Positions 18,861 to 28,118 of a stretch of 64,000 nt of DNA are shown one piece after another. Source of the DNA: Methanolobus chelungpuianus (lineage in GTDB: Archaea; Halobacteriota; Methanosarcinia; Methanosarcinales; Methanosarcinaceae). The notes beneath the pieces are model-generated. The model was not told the origin of the DNA and made no database searches. It saw nothing but the letters and a program-made list of their open reading frames with translations. The position numbers were made by a program, and so were the translations under genes. The stretch lies in assembly GCF_024500045.1 (NCBI RefSeq), contig NZ_JTEO01000011.1, positions 32,218 through 96,217 on the forward strand, in the 5' to 3' direction. How positions within the stretch are numbered: position 1 is the stretch's first letter; each line of letters opens with the position of its first letter.

Positions 18861-19123
18861 TGTAGAATTCTCCATAGTAGTATAATCAGATCAATGGTCA
18901 GGAAAGAGCGCTTTTTCAGGGCATGCCCTTTCCAGAGTGCCGCACAATAGCAGATTCTTATTTATGTGGCTTGCCGCACACCTTTTTTCGACATCTGCCG
19001 TTAAATGCCATGTTTAATTGTGTAGAATCGATTTATCACTATTTAGTCTTTCGGTGATTTACACCATGAATTTAATTAAAATTGTTTTTATTGAAATACC
19101 CCTAAATTAATCTAATGGGGATT

Positions 19124-20080
19124 TCAGGGTCCATCGACACACATTTCCTTTACGCTGTTAATTATCCCCTCAATGTCTTTTGCTTCTGCTATCCTTGTCC
19201 TGATATGCTTGCCCCCGCGAATGCCTTTAGTGAACCACTGGGCATGGGCCCTGAGATTGACTGTGTGCGTCATACCGTAGTATTGAAGTGATCTCATATA
19301 GGTTTCAAGATCTGCGATCCTCTGGAGGCATTCGTCATATTCCAGCAGTTCCCCGGTCTCCAGGTAATGAGCGATCCTCCTGAAGAGGAAAGGGTTACCC
19401 ATTGCAGCCCTTCCTATCATTATCCCATCACAGCCCGTGTGCTCAAGAACACTTGAAGCTGAAGCCTCATCAACGATGTCACCGTTCGCTATCACAGGTA
19501 TGGATAGCTCTTCCTTTATCCTCTTTGCGTACTCGTGGCTCGCCTTCCCGGTATATTGCTGCTCCAGGGTCCTTCCATGGACAGTTATGGCGCAGGCTCC
19601 GGCTTTCTCTATCAGTCTTGCAATATGCAGCGTTCTTTCCATATCTTCCAGTACGCGTATCTTTGCTGTCACAGGTGTGGAGATAGTTTCGCAGAGCTCC
19701 CTGACTATCTCGTAAATGATCTCAGGCGATCGTAGCAGGGCTGAGCCGAACCCGTCCTTTACAAGCAGATGTGCCGGGCACCCGAAATTGAGATCTATCA
19801 GGTCCGGATGATATGTCTCTTCTATAGCCAAGGCTGCCCTTGACACGATAGAAGGGGAATTCCCGAATATCTGTATCCCGAAAGGCCTCTCCTCCTCGCA
19901 GCTCAGACCCCTGTCAAAGGCCTTTACACTCTCATAGACTACGGCATCGGAACTTATCATTTCAGAATATGTCATTGATGCGCCATATTTCCTGCACATG
20001 AGGCGAAAAGGCATGTTTGTCACATTTGCCATGGGAGCAAGGAAAATGTTCCCCGGGAAATGCACTTTCTCTATCTTCAT
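19124..20080 (-). CDS. tRNA-dihydrouridine synthase (Dus family)
   Basis: A 318-aa flavin enzyme that reduces uridines of tRNA to dihydrouridine. Dus landmarks are LAPMANVTNMPFR at the N-terminus, NFGCPAHLLVKDGFGSALL with the catalytic cysteine of the NxGCP motif, VTAKIRV, TVHGRTLEQQYTG and GDIVD / GIMIGRAAMGNPFLF. A longer frame opens at 20143 but its first 21 residues look non-conserved. ATG 20080 has CAGGG just upstream and starts directly before the barrel, so I use it. It is monocistronic. Confidence 0.92.
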   Translation of the reverse strand: MKIEKVHFPGNIFLAPMANVTNMPFRLMCRKYGASMTYSEMISSDAVVYESVKAFDRGLSCEEERPFGIQIFGNSPSIVSRAALAIEETYHPDLIDLNFGCPAHLLVKDGFGSALLRSPEIIYEIVRELCETISTPVTAKIRVLEDMERTLHIARLIEKAGACAITVHGRTLEQQYTGKASHEYAKRIKEELSIPVIANGDIVDEASASSVLEHTGCDGIMIGRAAMGNPFLFRRIAHYLETGELLEYDECLQRIADLETYMRSLQYYGMTHTVNLRAHAQWFTKGIRGGKHIRTRIAEAKDIEGIINSVKEMCVDGP

Positions 20081-20288
20081 AAAACCCTGTTCGTCCGCAT
20101 TTATCTCATATTTACCTGAGCGATTTTCTTTTACCGGCACCATGCATGATAGGAACTATCCGGCGTTCCCTGTATCAGGGGATACTAATATATAAGTAGG
20201 ATGTATGGGGAAAGACCTATACAATACATAAAGGATATCGGATAATTCTTCTTACGTCCTGATCCACAAATTATGACAGGTTAATTAA

Positions 20289-20834
20289 ATGACAAAGATC
20301 TTAGCTTTTGTAGGCATGCCGGCTTCAGGAAAGTCAGAGGCATCTTCCGTGTTGCGCAGCAAGGGCATCACAGTTATAAACATGGGTGATGCGATCCGGG
20401 AAGAAGTGATGCGCAGGGGACTGGAGCCCACTGATGTGAACACAGGCGGCATCGGCACCGAGCTGCGTGAGACGGAAGGCAGGGATGCTGTAGCCAGGCG
20501 CTGTATCCCGAAGATAAGGGCTGCGAACAAGGATCTCATTGCCATAGACGGTGTCAGGAGTGTTCCTGAGGTCGAGTGCTTCAAGAAGGCTTTCGGGGAT
20601 GATTTTACACTGGTTTCCATCGATTCTGATCTTGATACGCGCTTCACAAGGGTTAAAGCACGCGGCAGAAGCGATGACATGCAGGATATCAGTGCCCTGC
20701 AGGTAAGGGACGGGCGTGAGCTGGGCTGGGGCATGGGAGAGGCCATGAAAATAGCAGACCTGGTGATCACCAATAACGGCACCCTGGAAGAGTTCAGGGA
20801 TAAGATAGCAGCGCTGATGGAAGGAGCACAATGA
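20289..20834 (+). CDS. UPF0200 P-loop kinase-like protein
   Basis: A 181-aa archaeal protein of the UPF0200/COG0237-like family. The P-loop is GMPASGKSEA (about residues 9-18), and nucleoside-monophosphate-kinase-like features include VINMGDAIREE and AIDGVRS. Relatives are annotated as dephospho-CoA kinase-like or NMP-kinase-like; the true substrate is unsettled. It overlaps the next gene by four bases, a conserved-looking pairing with UPF0201. The ribosome-binding site AGGT is about eight bases before the ATG. Confidence 0.88.
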   Translation: MTKILAFVGMPASGKSEASSVLRSKGITVINMGDAIREEVMRRGLEPTDVNTGGIGTELRETEGRDAVARRCIPKIRAANKDLIAIDGVRSVPEVECFKKAFGDDFTLVSIDSDLDTRFTRVKARGRSDDMQDISALQVRDGRELGWGMGEAMKIADLVITNNGTLEEFRDKIAALMEGAQ

Positions 20835-21274
20835 TAGAGGTCGCAGTCTCAGCAGGGGCCAATCCCACCGAAGACAGGGAGATCGTACGTGCGGCGCTCA
20901 AGAGCATGTTCCCGGAAAGTGAGCCAGCCTATGAGGAGATATCAGAATTCAGTGGCATCTTTTCTTTTAAGGGGGACATACATTCTCTTGTGAACATCCA
21001 TTACATGATCAGGCAGGAGCAGATAATTGACACGGCCCGCACCCAGTTATACAAAGGCATGTCAAAGAATGAGAGATCGACATCCTTTATCATCAGCAAG
21101 CAGGTAGCCACCGTGGGCCGCCTGAACTTTCCTGCACAGGAGGAACCTCTGGGCTCCATAGAAATAAGTATCATGGCCGATTCACCTGAGGAACTCCTCA
21201 GGTTCTTTGACTGGCTGACACCTCCCACGGAGAACGGTATAGCCAATTTCGAACTGGATATCACAAGTGTCTGA
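20831..21274 (+). CDS. UPF0201 family protein
   Basis: A 147-aa archaeal protein of unknown biochemical function. It begins MIEVAVSAGANPTEDREIV and ends in PTENGIANFELDI, matching the UPF0201 (DUF54) family. Family members adopt a fold related to ribosomal-protein-like alpha/beta domains, so RNA binding has been suggested. Start ATGA overlaps the UPF0200 stop, so the two are translated together. A TIM-barrel gene follows after 16 bases. Confidence 0.88.
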   Translation: MIEVAVSAGANPTEDREIVRAALKSMFPESEPAYEEISEFSGIFSFKGDIHSLVNIHYMIRQEQIIDTARTQLYKGMSKNERSTSFIISKQVATVGRLNFPAQEEPLGSIEISIMADSPEELLRFFDWLTPPTENGIANFELDITSV

Positions 21275-21290
21275 CGGAACGTAAACAACT

Positions 21291-22064
21291 ATGAGAATCA
21301 GGAACCTCAGCTTCTCCACCCGTGCGATAGTCGGCCCCTCCTTCGAGTGGGCTTATGAGCTTGAAGACATAGGATACTCAGGATGGGAGATGGTTCAGGA
21401 GGGTTCGCAGTGCCTGACGCCTGAGAACATGGGACATGTCCGGGATATCCTGGAGACCACCGGACTACAGCTGAGTATCCACCTTCCATTTTCCGATATG
21501 AACCTTGCAAGCCTCAACCCCGGCATACTGGCAGAGATCATGCGCCAGATGAAAAACCATCTGAAACTGGCATCCGGCATTGCGGAAATAGCAGTGCTGC
21601 ACCCGGGATACCTTTCACCTTATGGCGCCCGGCTTCCTGACAACTGCCTGCAGACAAGCATACGGTGCATAAGGGAGCTATGCGACTTCGCAGCGGATCA
21701 GGACATGGTCATCGCCGTTGAGAACATGCCTCACCTTCCCCAGATATTCGGCAGGCAGCCGGATGAGATGCTGGACATACTGGGACAGGTGGACAGGAAG
21801 AATGCGGGCATGACCCTGGACCTGGGTCATGCCAACACCATGGGGCTTGTGGACGAGTTCCTTGGCAGGTGCCTGGACAGGGTCGTCCACATTCACATCC
21901 ATGACAACCACGGCGGCCATGACGAGCACCTTCCCCTGGGAGAGGGCAGCATCGACTGGAAAACGGTAATGGGAAAGCTATCCGGTTACAAAGGCATGAT
22001 GGTCACTGAAATGAGCAGTCTTGAGGAAGGCGCAAAATGCGTTGAGTTCCTGAGGAGCCTGTGA
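21291..22064 (+). CDS. Xylose-isomerase-like TIM-barrel protein
   Basis: A 257-aa protein of the AP-endonuclease-2/sugar-phosphate isomerase superfamily. Metal-ligand positions typical of the fold are visible: LHPGYLSP, VENMPH, LDLGHAN, VHIHIHDNHG and a late TEMSS. The activity cannot be told from sequence: isomerase, epimerase and endonuclease relatives share these ligands. It is third in a likely operon with UPF0200 and UPF0201. Confidence 0.85.
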   Translation: MRIRNLSFSTRAIVGPSFEWAYELEDIGYSGWEMVQEGSQCLTPENMGHVRDILETTGLQLSIHLPFSDMNLASLNPGILAEIMRQMKNHLKLASGIAEIAVLHPGYLSPYGARLPDNCLQTSIRCIRELCDFAADQDMVIAVENMPHLPQIFGRQPDEMLDILGQVDRKNAGMTLDLGHANTMGLVDEFLGRCLDRVVHIHIHDNHGGHDEHLPLGEGSIDWKTVMGKLSGYKGMMVTEMSSLEEGAKCVEFLRSL

Positions 22065-22081
22065 ACAGGGTAAAAAACAGA

Positions 22082-22261
22082 TTACTTATTTTCTTCTTCC
22101 AGCCGGCCGTGCCTCCGGTCAATCTCGTCCATCATGTCCAGCATCTTGCGGATGGCTGTCCTTATGGCATCTGCCTGTGACACGAATTTCTTGTCATTGC
22201 CCACATGGCGGTTAAGGTCGTCAAGGAGTTCCTGAGGGACATCAAGGCTTACTTTTGGCAT
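22082..22261 (-). CDS. Small ribbon-helix-helix regulator
   Basis: A 59-aa protein reading MPKVSLDVPQELLDDLNRHV from its start. A beta strand (KVSLDVP) is followed by two helices, the second in SQADAIRTAIRKMLDMM, and then a charged tail. This is the ribbon-helix-helix (CopG/MetJ-like) layout, so it should be a dimeric DNA-binding regulator. An AGGTGAGA ribosome-binding site precedes the ATG. It is convergent with the TIM-barrel gene and lies between it and tRNA-Lys, with no toxin-like partner next to it. Target unknown. Confidence 0.8.
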   Translation of the reverse strand: MPKVSLDVPQELLDDLNRHVGNDKKFVSQADAIRTAIRKMLDMMDEIDRRHGRLEEENK

Positions 22262-22413
22262 GTTCTCACCTTTATCAAGAAAATGAACCTACATTGGGCT
22301 GATCGGATTTAATGTTTTACAGCCATCTTCACAACTGAAGGTAATCCGGAAGAAAAGTGAGGGACGGTTATGACGGGATATGACGGAAAATCAGAAAAGG
22401 ACGAAGTTTAATG

Positions 22414-22487
22414 CGAGCCGGAAGGGATTTGAACCCTTGGCCGATGGATTAAGAGTCCATCGCTCTTCCTGGCTAAGCTACCGGCCC
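22414..22487 (-). tRNA. tRNA-Lys (anticodon CUU)
   Basis: A 74-base cloverleaf on the minus strand. The acceptor pairs GGGCCGG with CCGGCTC (one G-U). The D arm contains GCTTAGCCAGG, the anticodon stem is ATGGA/TCCAT with loop CTCTTAA (anticodon CTT), and the T arm has GGGTTCAAATCCC. The discriminator is G and CCA is not encoded. A TATA-like element lies on the minus strand at about 22539-22533. Confidence 0.95.
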
Positions 22488-22570
22488 GCGCTGTATGTTT
22501 ATGTGAGCGAACCTCCCATACGTACTTTCCTCATATATACGTTTCGGTGGGAAGGTATGAAGCATGGGTA

Positions 22571-24427
22571 TTAAACATGCTTCACCACACATCTAGACAG
22601 GCCCACGATCTCCACCATATCACTGTTATCGGGGCTCTGCACTATCATTTGTCCCTTCTTGAGATACGGAATGCGCTTCTCGAACTCTTTTTTGACTTTC
22701 ATTGCGCTGATAGCGGCATCGTTGCTCAGGTTCAGGATAACGCGCGTGTTGATCTGCTTGAAGACGGTATCATCAATATCCTGCGGGTCCTGGGTTATAA
22801 GGAAGAGCCCCAGTCCCTCTTTCCTGCCCTGGCGCGCGGCATCGGCAAACTTGGATATGAGGCGCCTGGAGTGCTCTCCTCCTGCCTGTGCAAGGTAACG
22901 ATGGGCCTCATCGAGTCCGAGGATGATGGGTGTGTCCTTGACGGCCGTGTCCCCTGATGTGCTGAGCTTGTTATCCACTATGGTGCTCATCAGCGTGAGG
23001 GTTATCAGGTCCCGTATGCGGGTGCTTGTGATGTATTCGGTGGGGAACACGCTCACCTGGCCGGATCGGAATATCTGGCCAAGGAGCTCGGTGATGGGCC
23101 TTGCCTGCTGGTCGAATACCCTTGCAAGGGCGCGGTTCTTCACCCTGCGCACAATGCCGTCATAGGAAGACTCGTGTATCTTGCCGCTCTCCACATAGCG
23201 GTCCCTTGAGGCATCGTCATCGATGAAGTCCATGAAGCCGCTATAGGTGTGCTGTATGCTCTTCTTGAAGTAATCATCAAGCAGAAGGTCGACGCCTACA
23301 TACTGCAGTTCTGTCATGCCCACCGGGGCTATGAGCCAGGAATTGTTGCGTACCATCTCAAAGGGTATTGTGAACTCCACCTGCTCTGCCCTTGACCTGC
23401 CTTTATAACCCTCACCATCCACCTTTGCCACGAATGTCCTTGTGTGCCTGCAGGCCCCGAAGTTCACCTTCTCGGCCCTGAAGGCGAAATCATCCTCCTG
23501 CGTCAGTTCGGGGTTGTCCTCGAAGAGCTGGGAATATTCGTCCTGCGGGTCCATTATAACCAGACAGGGATTCTTCCTTTCCTCGGAGCCCCTGAGTTTG
23601 TACCTGTTATTCTCGCTCATGAACTGTCTCAGGATGTTCTTGGTAAGGAAGGTCTTTCCTGTGCCTGTACTGCCGCAGACCAGCATGTGCCTGAATATCA
23701 GGGGATCACCCATGGAATAGTCGTTCCTGAGGTAATAAGGGACCGTGGGAGGCACTGCATGGGTCTTTACAAGTTCCCCGCCGACGCTCAGGTGTCCCAG
23801 GAATATGCCCTCGCCGGGGATATTGAGCCCGGTCTGCAGCTTTGTCTTATCGGTGACCGGCAGTATGGGTGTGTTGGGGCGCGGTATCCTGTCCCCCATC
23901 CTTCTTGCAAGGGAATTACTGCCGTTCTTTGTTCTCTGTTCGTAGAGTATGCAGATGGGGTCGAGGTATGCCAGGAACTTGTAATCCACTTCATCGGTGT
24001 CGTTGAACCGGAGCATCCTGCGGGAATGGATCTCGGTGGCATCGTCCACGGCGTATTCCTGGACATACTGCAGTTTCCAGATCCTTGCAAAAAGGTCCTC
24101 GTCCCCGTAGGGCACCAGGACGTAGGTCCCCAGGCGCACGTTCCTGCGGCAGGAGGTGGTGATATATCCGGTTATCCTTGCTCCCGTATCGTTGATCTCC
24201 AGGGGCTCAAGGCCTGTGGTGATTATCCCGATCGCAGCATCCAGTCCGTTATCTGTTCTCTGCATGTTTCTCTCGCCCGGCTCATAATCCTCAAAAGGAT
24301 GTTTTTTTTCTTCAGAGGGAGTATCCTTTTCCCTGATATCCTTCTCATTGGTCCTTATAACCACCTTTGTAGTCCCGGTGCCGCTGCTGACCCTGGAAAC
24401 AAAGGACAGTATGTCCTCATCTCTCAT
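22571..24427 (-). CDS. herA: HerA-family hexameric DNA translocase/helicase
   Basis: A 618-aa FtsK/HerA-superfamily ATPase. The N-terminal HAS-barrel-like region carries GIITTGLEPLEIND and YVLVPYGDEDLFARI. Walker A is GSTGTGKT (about residues 252-259 counted from this start). Walker B is IILGLDEAHRYL, and an arginine-finger region follows with LFLITQDPQDIDD. In archaea HerA forms a complex with NurA to resect DNA ends. It overlaps the nurA stop by 11 bases. ATG 24427 is preferred over GTG 24436 because GGGGTG lies just before it. Confidence 0.9.
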   Translation of the reverse strand: MRDEDILSFVSRVSSGTGTTKVVIRTNEKDIREKDTPSEEKKHPFEDYEPGERNMQRTDNGLDAAIGIITTGLEPLEINDTGARITGYITTSCRRNVRLGTYVLVPYGDEDLFARIWKLQYVQEYAVDDATEIHSRRMLRFNDTDEVDYKFLAYLDPICILYEQRTKNGSNSLARRMGDRIPRPNTPILPVTDKTKLQTGLNIPGEGIFLGHLSVGGELVKTHAVPPTVPYYLRNDYSMGDPLIFRHMLVCGSTGTGKTFLTKNILRQFMSENNRYKLRGSEERKNPCLVIMDPQDEYSQLFEDNPELTQEDDFAFRAEKVNFGACRHTRTFVAKVDGEGYKGRSRAEQVEFTIPFEMVRNNSWLIAPVGMTELQYVGVDLLLDDYFKKSIQHTYSGFMDFIDDDASRDRYVESGKIHESSYDGIVRRVKNRALARVFDQQARPITELLGQIFRSGQVSVFPTEYITSTRIRDLITLTLMSTIVDNKLSTSGDTAVKDTPIILGLDEAHRYLAQAGGEHSRRLISKFADAARQGRKEGLGLFLITQDPQDIDDTVFKQINTRVILNLSNDAAISAMKVKKEFEKRIPYLKKGQMIVQSPDNSDMVEIVGLSRCVVKHV

Positions 24428-25700
24428 CCGTTTCACCCCATCGTATTTCGTTATAAGTTGTATCTATTCTGGAATTTCTGAACCTGTCAATTATCTGGCG
24501 CCTTTCGGACAGTTGTATCTTTGCCAGCGAGTCGGCCTTTGCCAGGGTCCTTGGTATGCCGTTCAGTGCCACATCATAGAGCACTTTCCTTGTGATAAGG
24601 TTCCTCATCTCCTCGTCCCTGACAAGGCCGTATGGGGACTCTATCTTGAATATCGTACCCATTGAGGGCACGAACACCATGAAGAAAGCAAGTGCATAAT
24701 CTTCTGCAGGGAACCTGTGGGAGAGCCTGTCCTTCACAAGGGGGGACGTGGCGCTGAGCATCTTCTCGTAGAACTGGTTTGGCTGTAGGAACCAGTTGGT
24801 GTAGGTTATGTGCTTCCTTGCCTCGGCACCTCGTATGCCTGCTCTCTCCGGGGACAGTGCGTTCTTGAAGAACTGCGCATCCAGCAGCCATGGAAGGTCA
24901 AGCTGTGTTTCCTGTTTTTTAAGGGTCTGCATAACCTGCATATCCTCCGGGTTCTTGACAAAACCGATAAGAGGCCTCCGTTTTTCCATGTGGTGGTCCA
25001 TGATGTCGATATAGTTCTGCATGATCCTTGCACAATGATGGTCGGTGCGGACCTGTATCTCCTCCGAGGGCACCACCATCCAGTACATCAGACGCTTCGG
25101 ATATATGGGGCCGTCCATGATGAAGAAACTGCCTTCCTCCATCCGCTCGCACATCCAGAGTATGTGCTCGGACTCGCAGAGGTACAGGGCGATGTCATGC
25201 AGCATATCATTGACCTTCTTGTTAAGGGTGCCCGGTGGGATACGTATTATCTTCTTGCGTCCGGCTCCCGAATCGAAATATTCCCAGTCCGGGATCACGT
25301 TGATGGCAACCCTTGTGCTGGCAGTGTAGGTGGCTGCCACTATGGTGCGCATGTTATGGGTCTCCAGGTTCGTGGGAGTTGATGTCATGGCACAGTGGCA
25401 GAAATCAACGTAGAGGCCGTTATCGAATGTTCTTGCCGTGGTGCTGCCGCTGTCGCAGGCATAGCTTATCCTGAAGGGGTCCTGCGAGTGTATCATTCTC
25501 TCAATGCTGGCCTTTCCGCGTTTCACTTTCCCGATGGCCTTAAGAACGACCTTCCCGTCATAGCTGAGTTCTTTAAGCAGGTCAAGGATATCTGATACCT
25601 CGTCGGTGTCATCGCTTTCGGGGTCCTCTTTCCTGAGGCATGAATCAATGCGTGACACAAGGTCGTGTATCTCCTTTATGTGAACCGGCTCAAGGGTCAT
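24417..25700 (-). CDS. nurA: NurA-domain nuclease, partner of HerA
   Basis: A 427-aa protein. The NurA core begins with ACDSGSTTARTFDNG (metal-binding Asp83) and continues through the TNLETHNMRTIVAATYT region, a VRTDHHCARI segment and RFPAEDYALAFFMV. NurA is a 5'-to-3' nuclease that works with the HerA translocase to make 3' single-stranded tails for recombination. It overlaps herA in one transcript. No mre11 or rad50 gene is adjacent in this window. Confidence 0.8.
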   Translation of the reverse strand: MTLEPVHIKEIHDLVSRIDSCLRKEDPESDDTDEVSDILDLLKELSYDGKVVLKAIGKVKRGKASIERMIHSQDPFRISYACDSGSTTARTFDNGLYVDFCHCAMTSTPTNLETHNMRTIVAATYTASTRVAINVIPDWEYFDSGAGRKKIIRIPPGTLNKKVNDMLHDIALYLCESEHILWMCERMEEGSFFIMDGPIYPKRLMYWMVVPSEEIQVRTDHHCARIMQNYIDIMDHHMEKRRPLIGFVKNPEDMQVMQTLKKQETQLDLPWLLDAQFFKNALSPERAGIRGAEARKHITYTNWFLQPNQFYEKMLSATSPLVKDRLSHRFPAEDYALAFFMVFVPSMGTIFKIESPYGLVRDEEMRNLITRKVLYDVALNGIPRTLAKADSLAKIQLSERRQIIDRFRNSRIDTTYNEIRWGETDER

Positions 25701-25873
25701 GATTAGGATAGTTTCCGCCGTACTATAATATTATTGTGGCCCATATTATTATTGGCCCGGCAGGTGCCTGTTTTTTCAGATGTGATTTTTGAGCAGCAAT
25801 TATAAACTTAATTTAATTTTCTTTTCGCTGAAGGGTTTTAATTTAATCTCCGCAGGCATGCTTATTTGAGAAC

Positions 25874-25893
25874 TAGTAAAGTGTACTTTACTA
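25874..25893. promoter_or_regulatory. Perfect palindrome upstream of the symporter promoter
   Basis: TAGTAAAGT-GT-ACTTTACTA: two 9-bp arms separated by two bases. It ends about 27 bases upstream of the TATA box of the sodium:solute symporter gene. The position suits an activator or repressor operator; the protein is unknown. Confidence 0.5.
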
Positions 25894-25912
25894 ATCCTAA
25901 AGCCTGTTTTTT

Positions 25913-25928
25913 AAAAACGCTTATATAG
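25913..25928 (+). promoter_or_regulatory. Archaeal promoter (BRE + TATA) of the symporter gene
   Basis: A purine-rich BRE-like AAAAACGC is followed by the TATA box TTATATAG (25921-25928). The predicted transcription start lies near 25950, giving a 5' leader of about 60 bases before the ATG at 26014. The rest of the 312-base gap after nurA is AT-rich and holds only the palindrome. Confidence 0.55.
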
Positions 25929-26013
25929 GAACTTTGATTACATATATCAATTATAAACACGGCTTCTATGTGTAGTTCTACGGAAGCCTCACGTGATAAA
26001 AGAGGTTGTAGTT

Positions 26014-27951
26014 ATGCAGAATTATCAGATATTCCTTTTACTGATGGCGGTCTACCTGCTCGGGTTGATATCCATCGGACTGTACTTCTCGAAAAAACAA
26101 AAATCTGTCACTGATTTCTGGCTTGCCGGACGCAGGATAGGATCGGTAGCTATTGGTTTCTCAGCGGCCTCCTCATGGATGACTGCCGGTGGGATACTTG
26201 CTGTTATCGGTCTTTACATTGTGCTGGGCATGAGCTCCATCTGGAGCTTTGTGGCCCCTAACATCCTGGCATTGTTACTCATTGCCCTGCTTGTGGGTAA
26301 GATCAAGCACCTGCCTGCTATTACCCAGCCGGAACTTCTTGAACAGCGGTACAGCAGCACCCTGCGTGGTCCCGTTGCGTTCATCATTGCTGTTGTGATG
26401 ATTCTATTCGCAGTTGCAGATATCAGGGGCCTCTCACTTGTCCTGGAGATATTCTTCGGCCTGCCGCCCATCTATGCTGCAGCAATAGTGGCTATTGCTA
26501 TCTCCCTGTATGTGACCCTGGGAGGCTTCTCAGCTGTGGTCTGGACAGATATGGTCCAGTTCGTCCTGCTGTCCGTGTTTGCTCTTGCCATGGCCTTCAT
26601 TGTTGTCAGTGCAGCTACTGCCGGCACAGCGGAGATCCCGGCGATCAGTACATCCGAGCTCCTCGGGAACGTTTCCACTGACTGGTGGAACCCGTTCATA
26701 ATCGGCATACCTGCTGTGATGATCTTCATCTTTGCCATTATACCAGGCTGGGTGACCGAGCAGGACCCCTGGCAGAGGATATGGGCTTCCAGGGATGAGA
26801 AGTCTGCACGCAATGGTATGATCATGGGCTCCTTCCTCATTTTCCTGGTATTCGGCGTGGCATGTACGCTTATAGCCATCGGACTCAGCTATCTTTATCC
26901 CGGGATCCCTGCCTCCTTTGCAGAGATAGGCATGGGTGCCATGGCACAGGCTGAGCCGGCGCTGCTGTTCTTCATAGTCGAGAACCTGTCACCTCTTGCA
27001 CTTGGCCTGGCCGGTGTCGGGCTTGCCGCAGCTGCAATGTCTTCCGCAGATACCTTTGCAACATCGGGCGGTTCATGCCTTTCCCGTGACATCTATCAGA
27101 GGTATATAAAGCCGGATGCAACAATGAAAGAGATGATGGCTGTCAACAGGGTCAGCGTGCTCATCATAGTCCTGGCTGCAACGTTCTTCTCCTTCTATAT
27201 CACAGGGATTATAGAAGCCATCCACATTGCAACCTTTATTGCCAGTGCTTCCTACTTCTTCCCGCTCATGGGTGGCCTGTACTGGAAGCGTGCAACAAAG
27301 GAAGGTGCCCTGGCAGGACTTGTAGTAGGGGCTGTAGCACAGATAGCCTTTACGATCATAGACTACTCAGGCACTCCTCTGCAAGCTATCGGTTTCCTCG
27401 CACCCATCAGCTCCCTGCTCTCAAACCACGGTGTCATCCTGGGTATGCTCCTCAGCGGTGTGGCCTTCTTCGGTGTGTCGGTGGCAACAAAGCCTTCCAG
27501 CCTTGTGAACCTGGCTCCGTTCTTTGCCGATGAGGCAGAAAAGCTTGTGAAGGAAGACATACTTGTGCAGGATTCTGATGTCCAGTACAAGAAGCTCCTT
27601 GGCAGCCTTGACAAGGAAATAACCGGAGACCGTGCCAGCCTCAAGCTGAACCTGGAAGCATCCGCAACCGTCAACTGGGACAGGTTCATAAATGAGCTCA
27701 AGTCCATCCATCCGTCCTGGGTTACACCGACAGGTGTCAATTCCGTGTACTGGCTGACAAAAGGTGACATGCTTGCGTGCGTTTCCCTGAGCCGCGGACA
27801 TACGGAGAAAGAGATCTGGTTCTCTTCAGAGCCAAGGACCAAAGATGTGGAAGAGGCTTCAAAGGAATTCTTCACAGCCTTCAAGCAGGTTGCTCAGGCT
27901 CTTGATAATATCGGCATCATGCTGGCGCTTCCGGCACCCCAAAAAGCCTGA
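26014..27951 (+). CDS. Sodium:solute symporter (SSS family)
   Basis: A 645-aa secondary transporter with about 13 membrane segments. SSS features are FWLAGRRIG after helix 1, ITQPELLEQRY, SLYVTLGGFSAVVWTD and GLAAAAMSSADTF. The last 140 residues are a hydrophilic cytosolic extension after the final helix, longer than in simple SSS members and possibly regulatory. Solute (proline, pantothenate, acetate or other) is not predicted. A GTG at 25993 is in frame, but ATG 26014 has GAGGT eight bases upstream. The gene has its own promoter with a palindromic site and a strong terminator. Confidence 0.9.
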   Translation: MQNYQIFLLLMAVYLLGLISIGLYFSKKQKSVTDFWLAGRRIGSVAIGFSAASSWMTAGGILAVIGLYIVLGMSSIWSFVAPNILALLLIALLVGKIKHLPAITQPELLEQRYSSTLRGPVAFIIAVVMILFAVADIRGLSLVLEIFFGLPPIYAAAIVAIAISLYVTLGGFSAVVWTDMVQFVLLSVFALAMAFIVVSAATAGTAEIPAISTSELLGNVSTDWWNPFIIGIPAVMIFIFAIIPGWVTEQDPWQRIWASRDEKSARNGMIMGSFLIFLVFGVACTLIAIGLSYLYPGIPASFAEIGMGAMAQAEPALLFFIVENLSPLALGLAGVGLAAAAMSSADTFATSGGSCLSRDIYQRYIKPDATMKEMMAVNRVSVLIIVLAATFFSFYITGIIEAIHIATFIASASYFFPLMGGLYWKRATKEGALAGLVVGAVAQIAFTIIDYSGTPLQAIGFLAPISSLLSNHGVILGMLLSGVAFFGVSVATKPSSLVNLAPFFADEAEKLVKEDILVQDSDVQYKKLLGSLDKEITGDRASLKLNLEASATVNWDRFINELKSIHPSWVTPTGVNSVYWLTKGDMLACVSLSRGHTEKEIWFSSEPRTKDVEEASKEFFTAFKQVAQALDNIGIMLALPAPQKA

Positions 27952-27978
27952 TCGGAAGAATATATAAAACAATTCTTT

Positions 27979-28010
27979 GCTCTGGGCCCGGACCCAGAGC
28001 CTTCTTTTTT
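27979..28010 (+). terminator. Terminator of the symporter gene
   Basis: GC-rich hairpin: GCTCTGGG (27979-27986), six-base loop, CCCAGAGC (27993-28000), then CTTCTTTTTT. It lies about 30 bases after the stop. Confidence 0.75.
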
Positions 28011-28118
28011 ACACTGTCCTTTAAGGCATCCTTTTTTAAGAGATCCACTATAAAATTAATATAATTTCTTTTCAATAAGTACTTCTATTGTATTTACATA
28101 GTAATTCCCGGTGGTATA

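Noticed and set aside
22082..22261. RHH gene as the antitoxin of a toxin-antitoxin pair
   Set aside because: No toxin-like small gene is adjacent on either side.
23444..24481. 345-codon frame on the plus strand opposite herA
   Set aside because: Shadow of the HerA coding strand; no family features or ribosome-binding site.
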